DNA from: Heterobilharzia americana | Taxonomy: Eukaryota; Platyhelminthes; Trematoda; Strigeidida; Schistosomatidae | Length of the DNA stretch: 64,000 nt | NCBI GenBank assembly: GCA_944470555.2 | Contig: OX104134.1 | Location: 16,533,248 to 16,597,247, forward strand | Direction: 5' to 3' | Shown: piece by piece, positions 58,621 through 64,000 of the stretch | Layout: each line of letters opens with the position of its first letter | How positions within the stretch are numbered: position 1 is the first letter of the stretch | Made by a program: the position numbers and the translations under genes | The notes under the pieces: model-generated | Told to the model about the DNA's origin: nothing | Databases searched by the model: none | Seen by the model: only the letters and a program-made list of their open reading frames with translations

Positions 58621-58800
58621 TGGTTGAGAGACTTTGTGCATCACGGGAAGCATTTCCAACAATCTACAGACATTGATCACTAGCTGCCGCCTACTCTCAC
58701 TCGATACTGACATTGAAGATCAGATGGCCAGAGTAGTAATAATAAGCAACAAGGAATTCTGACTGGCTGGCTGGCTGACTGGCTGACTAGCTGGCTGTCA
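58490..58800. repeat. low-complexity CTGCACT and CTGGCTGA tracts
   Basis: 58495-58556 is an imperfect CTGCACT-type repeat. 58760-58798 is an imperfect CTGGCTGA-type repeat. Between them is ordinary sequence. Open frames across the first tract on both strands are repeat artefacts. Confidence 0.8.
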
Positions 58801-59139
58801 ACAAAACAACCGAGAAGCCATCCATGAGTCAAGAAATATGCAGAGTGGAGTGGAGATGGATTTGACTGGGATACACTGAGTATTCCGATTGGTGACATCA
58901 CGCGTCAGACTGTTGTGTGGAATCGGAAGGGTAAAGGAGGATTTTTGGGTGTGAGGTGAGGGTGATATTGAGGAGATGGTGTGAGGAAGGAATGAAATTT
59001 TGTTTGGAGTGGTGGAGCGAGTTTGAAGAACGTGTAGGTTAGAGAGTGCGATGGATGCGTGCTACTGGAGCCCTATGTTCCACTAGAAACCCAAGCGACA
59101 AATAATAAAATGACAATTCGGCTGTTTTAACATGAGGTA

Positions 59140-60110
59140 TTGTGACAGTGTCTGACTAAAAACGGATTACCAAGCAAGTATATAGCGCTAATCAAAGCTG
59201 TTTACTCGAACTCACATGGCGTGTTAGAACGTTTGGAGAGTTTTCATATAAATCGACAACGGGCGGTGTTTTCCAGTGATGTCCACTGTCACTGTTTCCG
59301 TATACATTAGTTATAGATGTAATAACAGACATAACCCTGGGTACCTCTGACTTCTCGGGGGTTGACTTTCTTTCTGAAGGATATGTGGTTGACTTGGAGG
59401 ATGCAGTTGACATGGTCCTGTCAGGCTAAAATACTGACATAGTGAAGAGTTTCCTGAACGCTTCGAACAGAAAACTGTATGTCTGGAATGAGTTTCGAAC
59501 CGAACAAATGTAAGGCTATACTTTCAGACTGGTCTTTAACTACTCCCAGTTTAGTGATAGGTAGTGGGGTGGTGGAATGTGTCGACCACATCACTTGTTT
59601 GGCAGTTACAATGGTCCAAACGGTCTAGTTACGAAATCTCGATTAGAATTCAAAACAGGCTTTTAAAATTCGCCAACTTTCGACACCTGGTGCGGGTGAG
59701 GTAGTTGACTACTCTTTGGAGGATGAGTAAACTTCACTGCAGTCCTCTCTATCCTACTATACAGCTGCTAGACGGCCTCTGAAAAAAGAAGACAGTTCTT
59801 TTATCACAGTGGTCTTTGTAGCACTGCTGGTGTGCGGAGGAATAATCATGCGATCATTGTCAAGGTCAGGCGAATCGGCAAGTCACTTAGTGAACTAGTG
59901 AACCTTCAATGACTAAGGTGACTTCAAAGTGTGTTATGCATGCCGTGGAACCACCTACTCTGATACGGTATTATTGGAATTAGGATTGGATCAAAGGACG
60001 ACTATGGGTGGTCAGGTCAAAACGCGAGTCCAATTTATAAATTCTGTGACTGTTGGTGTGAGGCCCGTATAGATGAGTAGACTGTCTGGTCGCGGTCCTG
60101 AAAGTGATTA
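59140..60110 (+). mobile_element. RTE-type LINE relic (C-terminal RT part)
   Basis: Plus frames read LTKNGLPSKYIALIKAVYSN (59156-59215), GMSFEPNKCKAILSDWS near 59485-59540 and GVVECVDHIT-like text, then the region equal to the RT C-terminus up to about 60100. The same blocks occur in the copy at 50450-52460. It carries many stops and is dead. Confidence 0.72.
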
Positions 60111-60840
60111 AATGATGGTTGGGTACTGTTCGTGAAATGACTGAAAATCGGTTATGACGGTGTGGCTGTATTTGATTTCTGACATCTTTCGAGTTGACAT
60201 GGCGTGCTTAAGTTTCAGAATGTCAAAATATTTTCTACTGGATGTATTACATCAAATTTCTTTTTGTTTACTTGTTTTAATTATATTACTCCCGGAACAG
60301 TATATATTGGCTTATATGTCTGTTTTCAAATCGTGTTTCAAATGAACAAAAATGGCTGGTCTGTGAAATTTAGATTCTTACTAGGTCTCAGTTTCACATC
60401 TTTTTAGCCAGGATGTTTCACCACTGTCATGCAAATCAGCGAAAAGTGACTCACAAGTTTTATTATACTACTGGCTTGCTTCTTCTAGTCTTTCCAAATA
60501 TATTTGATTTAGAGTTAGTCCACTAGCTCAGTTATTTATGTTCTAGAATGATAGTCAACGTAACTTAATGTGTCATCCTATCGTAAGCAAGACTTTCAGT
60601 CAACTTCATTCGCCATTTATAAATATATTAAGGTCTAGTAATGTTGAATTATTAAGGCATATGACATAAAAGTGTACTCAATTCAGTTCTAGTTGTATTA
60701 TCTTTCAGTATTTTGGAAATCACAGCCGTTTCGATTTCGAAGAAAGAAAATTCCACAAAATTTAAATGTAAAATAAAGTTTGTTGAGGACAACGTTCTTA
60801 ACAATAAGTTTTAGGAAATTTGAAAGGATGATGAACAAAA

Positions 60841-61724
60841 AACTTTGCAGAATACGATGACATCATCATATTTTGTCGTCTTCCCACAGCTGACTGACTG
60901 ACTAAATCAGCGGAGAACCACCCACTCAAGTACATCGGCTCAAATTGACACAATTTATGGTAGAACACAAAGAACAAGTGGAGAGAAAAGAAGTGATGTC
61001 GAAGCGGATACAGTAATGGAGAAGAATAAACACTGAAGATAAAGGTTAAAGTGAATATTCAGAATGTAGAAGACGTCAAGTAGTCAGTACATCTGCACCA
61101 TATCACCAAGAGTTCTCAACCACTGATTCCTTTCATCTTAAAGACCTCAACCAGACAGTCTGTATTTCCTCACAAGGCTCAGACCAACAGTAAGAGACTT
61201 CATGGACCGGTGCCATGCTTTGGTTTGGCCACCTTGAACCCTTTTGCTCTTAGCTACGGAGAACCCATCCAAAAAATTTATTTGAAAGGAGGTAAGTGAC
61301 AACATACTTCAAAACCAGACAACAAATAATCTAGTAACGAGACAACTCAACCCACTCAACACAATTTCCGATCATTATTTTATCTGCTGTTACAACTAAA
61401 TAATATTAACTAAAAATATAATCTCCTTCAACATATTCCATATTCAGTAACCGATTTTTCATCATCTAACACACTTATCTTGAGTTTCCCGGCAATATCA
61501 GAGATTAGCATGAAATTTCTAAATAATGTCAAACTCATTTCACTTCATTGCATTCTACATCTCCATTAATATCTATCCAGTTGTCTCATTATTGGATTAT
61601 CTGTTATCTGACTTTAAAGTATCTTGTCATTTACTTTCTTTTAAATAAATATGTTTTGAATGGCTTCTCTGTAGCTGAGGAGAAGGTGACAAAATAGAAA
61701 GATGTCATCGTATTCTGCAAAGTT
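60841..61724. mobile_element. inverted-repeat element, about 0.9 kb (MITE-like)
   Basis: The 24 bases at 60841-60864 (AACTTTGCAGAATACGATGA + CATC) are the exact reverse complement of 61701-61724. Similarity continues inward with gaps (ATTTTGTCGTCTTC against GAAGGTGACAAAAT). The interior has no transposase. TTGAGGACAA and the reverse of TTGTCCTTAT outside the arms may extend them. This suggests a non-autonomous DNA transposon or foldback element. Confidence 0.7.
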
Positions 61725-63034
61725 GATTGTCCTTATAATTTTTTAAATTCTTAAAGGGAACTAAGTGTATACAATTTTGAGGATATTTTCCCTATGAATT
61801 AAACCAATGAAATGAAGTTTTTTCGCAAGGTACACATCTGTGACTTTTTAAAAATTGTTCATCATATAACCAGCTAAATAAATGACAATAATTCTGTGAA
61901 AATTTAGTCAGAAAATATTTCAAATGTTAAAAAGTAGAAAAGTTTATGAGCTTTTAAGTAGAAAAAAATGTTCAGGTGACGTTAATTCTCACTAAGTGTG
62001 CATGCGATACTTGGAGAAGTAAAGGAAATAGAAACTTACTAACTAATTTACATGATATTTCAAAATAAAGTTAAACTATATTGGTTATAAGTAAAACACC
62101 ATGGAAACAGTTTTACTGAAAATTTGGGGATTGATCAAGAAAATAAATTTTAATGATCAATAGGAAGTGTACCTATAACATACTTGTTGAGTTGGATTTT
62201 CTAAACTGACAGTTGTTAGTTTCTATTACTTCACAAGGCATAGATATACTGAGCTAAAAGGATATGCAGGTGGTGATTTCACAAACAGAATTAACTACAT
62301 ATTCACGATCCCATTGATAGCTATTTATTTAGTTGGTAACTTAGTGGAAATTTAATTTCCCTCAATGGTGCAATGAACGGTAATAACGTTATTATAACAT
62401 GTTATGCACAGTCATAAATTAGTAGCTAAAATCTGCACGATATTATCGTTGTTATTTCTTACCTTAAGTTCTTTTCAGTCTGTGGATTAAATCTAGTTTT
62501 CAGACAACTTGATGAAATCTCTGATTTGTGTTGTGTTGTTTAACAACACAGAAATAAACCTCACACATGTGTGCACACACACACACAAACAACACATGAA
62601 TGAACACGACCGATGTAATTGCGACTGAAGACTAAGAACGCCTTCAGTCTTTACGGAGAATTAAAAAAGAATGGAACATGATTAATTACAGGATGAAATC
62701 AATTCATATGTGCACTTGCACGCAGATAAATCCATAGACAGAATAAAAAGCATGAGGATGAATGAAAATTAACATCTTTGGCTACAACATATTGAGTGAG
62801 CAACAAAGTATCAAATTTTATGACCAGTGATTCTTGAAATACTGTTAGGGGATACAGCAATCGATTGCCTTATATAAGGCATGTTTTCCAAGCAAGGACT
62901 TGATTCAGTCGGTCGACATTTCTCATAGTGGATTTGGGTGTAAGTAAACATGTAGGGTTAATCATTACGCTTCTGATAGTCATAAGTAATGGGCTGAATA
63001 CTTTGTAGTCTAACTCATAGCTACCAGTCGGATT
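61725..63034. other. AT-rich spacer with a short CA run
   Basis: A (CA)-rich stretch lies at 62568-62592, and a 9-bp near-perfect palindrome TGTGTTGTTTAACAACACA at 62532-62550. Nothing else was recognised. Confidence 0.45.
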
Positions 63035-63180
63035 CAGAAAGCGCCTTCCGTCCTATTGAAGACCCGTCGGTTGGATGTACCTACTACCACCCAGTGAGGA
63101 ATATTGTTCTCACTAAGATTCGAACCCGATCCCCGTCACTTTAAACGACAAAGCGTTGCCCACTAAGCCACTGGAGTACA
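63035..63180 (-). mobile_element. tRNA-derived SINE, family B, with decayed hammerhead
   Basis: On the minus strand: box A TGGCTTAGTGGGCAACG, perfect box B GGGTTCGAATC, then GAACAATATTCCTCACTGGG, CCGACGG in place of CTGATGA, and GGACGGAAGGCGC in place of GGACGAAACGCGC. Pol III boxes are intact. The ribozyme is decayed. Confidence 0.8.
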
Positions 63181-64000
63181 AAAGTTGTCATTTGTGCAAG
63201 GCATACTAGTCCCTGCTGTTGTTTCATACCTATCATTTCCAAATTCCAAATTTCTCAAACGAAACATGTGATCTGGACTCCACTGTTAGTTACCAAGTTG
63301 ACTACAAACTAGTGAATGTCCGAGCAGTATCATGGCATCCGCATAGCAACCTACCTGTCAAGAGAGGTCAAGCAGTTCAACCCAGCATAGCAGCGGGAAA
63401 TTAAAGTGTCAGTAAACAACCTAGATACTTATTTGGTCGTTGTATGAAGTGAGGTTGAGTAGTATGAGAAAGTTTAATTAATTTCTTAAACATCGCTATT
63501 TCATGGTAGAAACAGCATTCAGGTTAATATAGTTAGCTTATCTGTAAAACTATACGAAACAGCGACTTTTTGGTAAAGTTTCTTGTTTTTTTAAACACTA
63601 CTCATGAATTGAATGGGTTAACGAGACAGTATTCACATTTACTTTGCTAACAACAACACAAAAGATTTTATAGCAGTTGGCAGTTCAAATCAGTCAATGA
63701 GAAACTTTTCCGGAGCTTAGACGCAAATAAATGACAATGGCTTAAATCAGGTATTCAAGGAATGTAAACGAAAATAAATAGGCAACAAATAAAATTTGTT
63801 TTATGAAACACTACCTGGTGCAAATCTTAACTTGTAGGGGATTTTTTTCTCTCTGAATTACTAAAAGCGATAAGCTTTTTATACCGGTGACAAAATATGA
63901 ACAATCTGGAATTTCACAGTTAGGTTTCATTAAGGAGGGTGCTTAGGAAGTCGTTAATCCTGAGGCAGACAAATATAGCAGCGGAAGCAACATGAGTTCC
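63181..64000. other. spacer at window end
   Basis: A 61-codon plus frame at 63219-63404 directly follows the SINE and has no recognised domain. No other feature was seen. Confidence 0.4.

Noticed and set aside
1..64000. CRISPR arrays, bacterial operons, phage genes, rRNA genes
   Set aside because: None was seen. The gene structure and repeats are those of a eukaryote.

Overview
The window looks like a piece of a schistosome (blood fluke, genus Schistosoma) genome. It is AT-rich, has split genes with very long introns and one 27-nt intron, and is crowded with repeat classes typical of that genus: tRNA-derived SINEs that carry hammerhead-ribozyme sequence, RTE-type LINEs, Penelope-like elements and a CsRn1-type Ty3/gypsy element. 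The genus call rests on these signatures, not on a database match. No bacterial-type genes, operons, CRISPR arrays or rRNA genes were seen.

Layout. Positions 1-910 hold a Penelope-like element relic. Two almost identical 775-bp direct repeats lie at 1.6-2.4 kb and 6.3-7.0 kb. From 32.75 kb down to about 10.6 kb an alpha-carbonic anhydrase gene runs on the minus strand. Three of its exon blocks are clear and two further ones are tentative. Its introns contain SINEs, two RTE relics, a Penelope relic, an inverted-repeat element and two long TA microsatellites. From about 33.9 to 42.0 kb lies an island of visibly higher GC. It carries long broken coding stretches on the plus strand that I cannot assign to a family, a ubiquitin-specific-protease-like relic, and a solo LTR.

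From 42.24 to 48.1 kb there is a nested insertion. A 5.25-kb CsRn1-type LTR retrotransposon (42652-47897) sits inside the reverse transcriptase of an older LINE. It has LTRs that look identical, a tRNA-Trp-like primer site, a CHCC gag knuckle, a textbook -1 frameshift signal, and an intact 1,043-residue pol reading frame. It is flanked by a 4-bp target-site duplication. From 48.86 to 55.77 kb, exons on the plus strand encode a degenerate kinesin-motor-like protein followed by a coiled coil, possibly CCDC78-like. One of its introns holds another RTE relic. The last 8 kb hold SINEs, two more RTE relics, simple repeats, an inverted-repeat element and otherwise featureless AT-rich DNA.

The host genes do not form a functional cluster. 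The carbonic anhydrase (CO2 hydration) and the kinesin-like protein (cytoskeleton or cilium) are unrelated neighbours on opposite strands, separated by the GC-rich island. Several single-base indels, many in or beside homopolymers, break otherwise coherent reading frames, so assembly errors must be considered before anything here is called a pseudogene.
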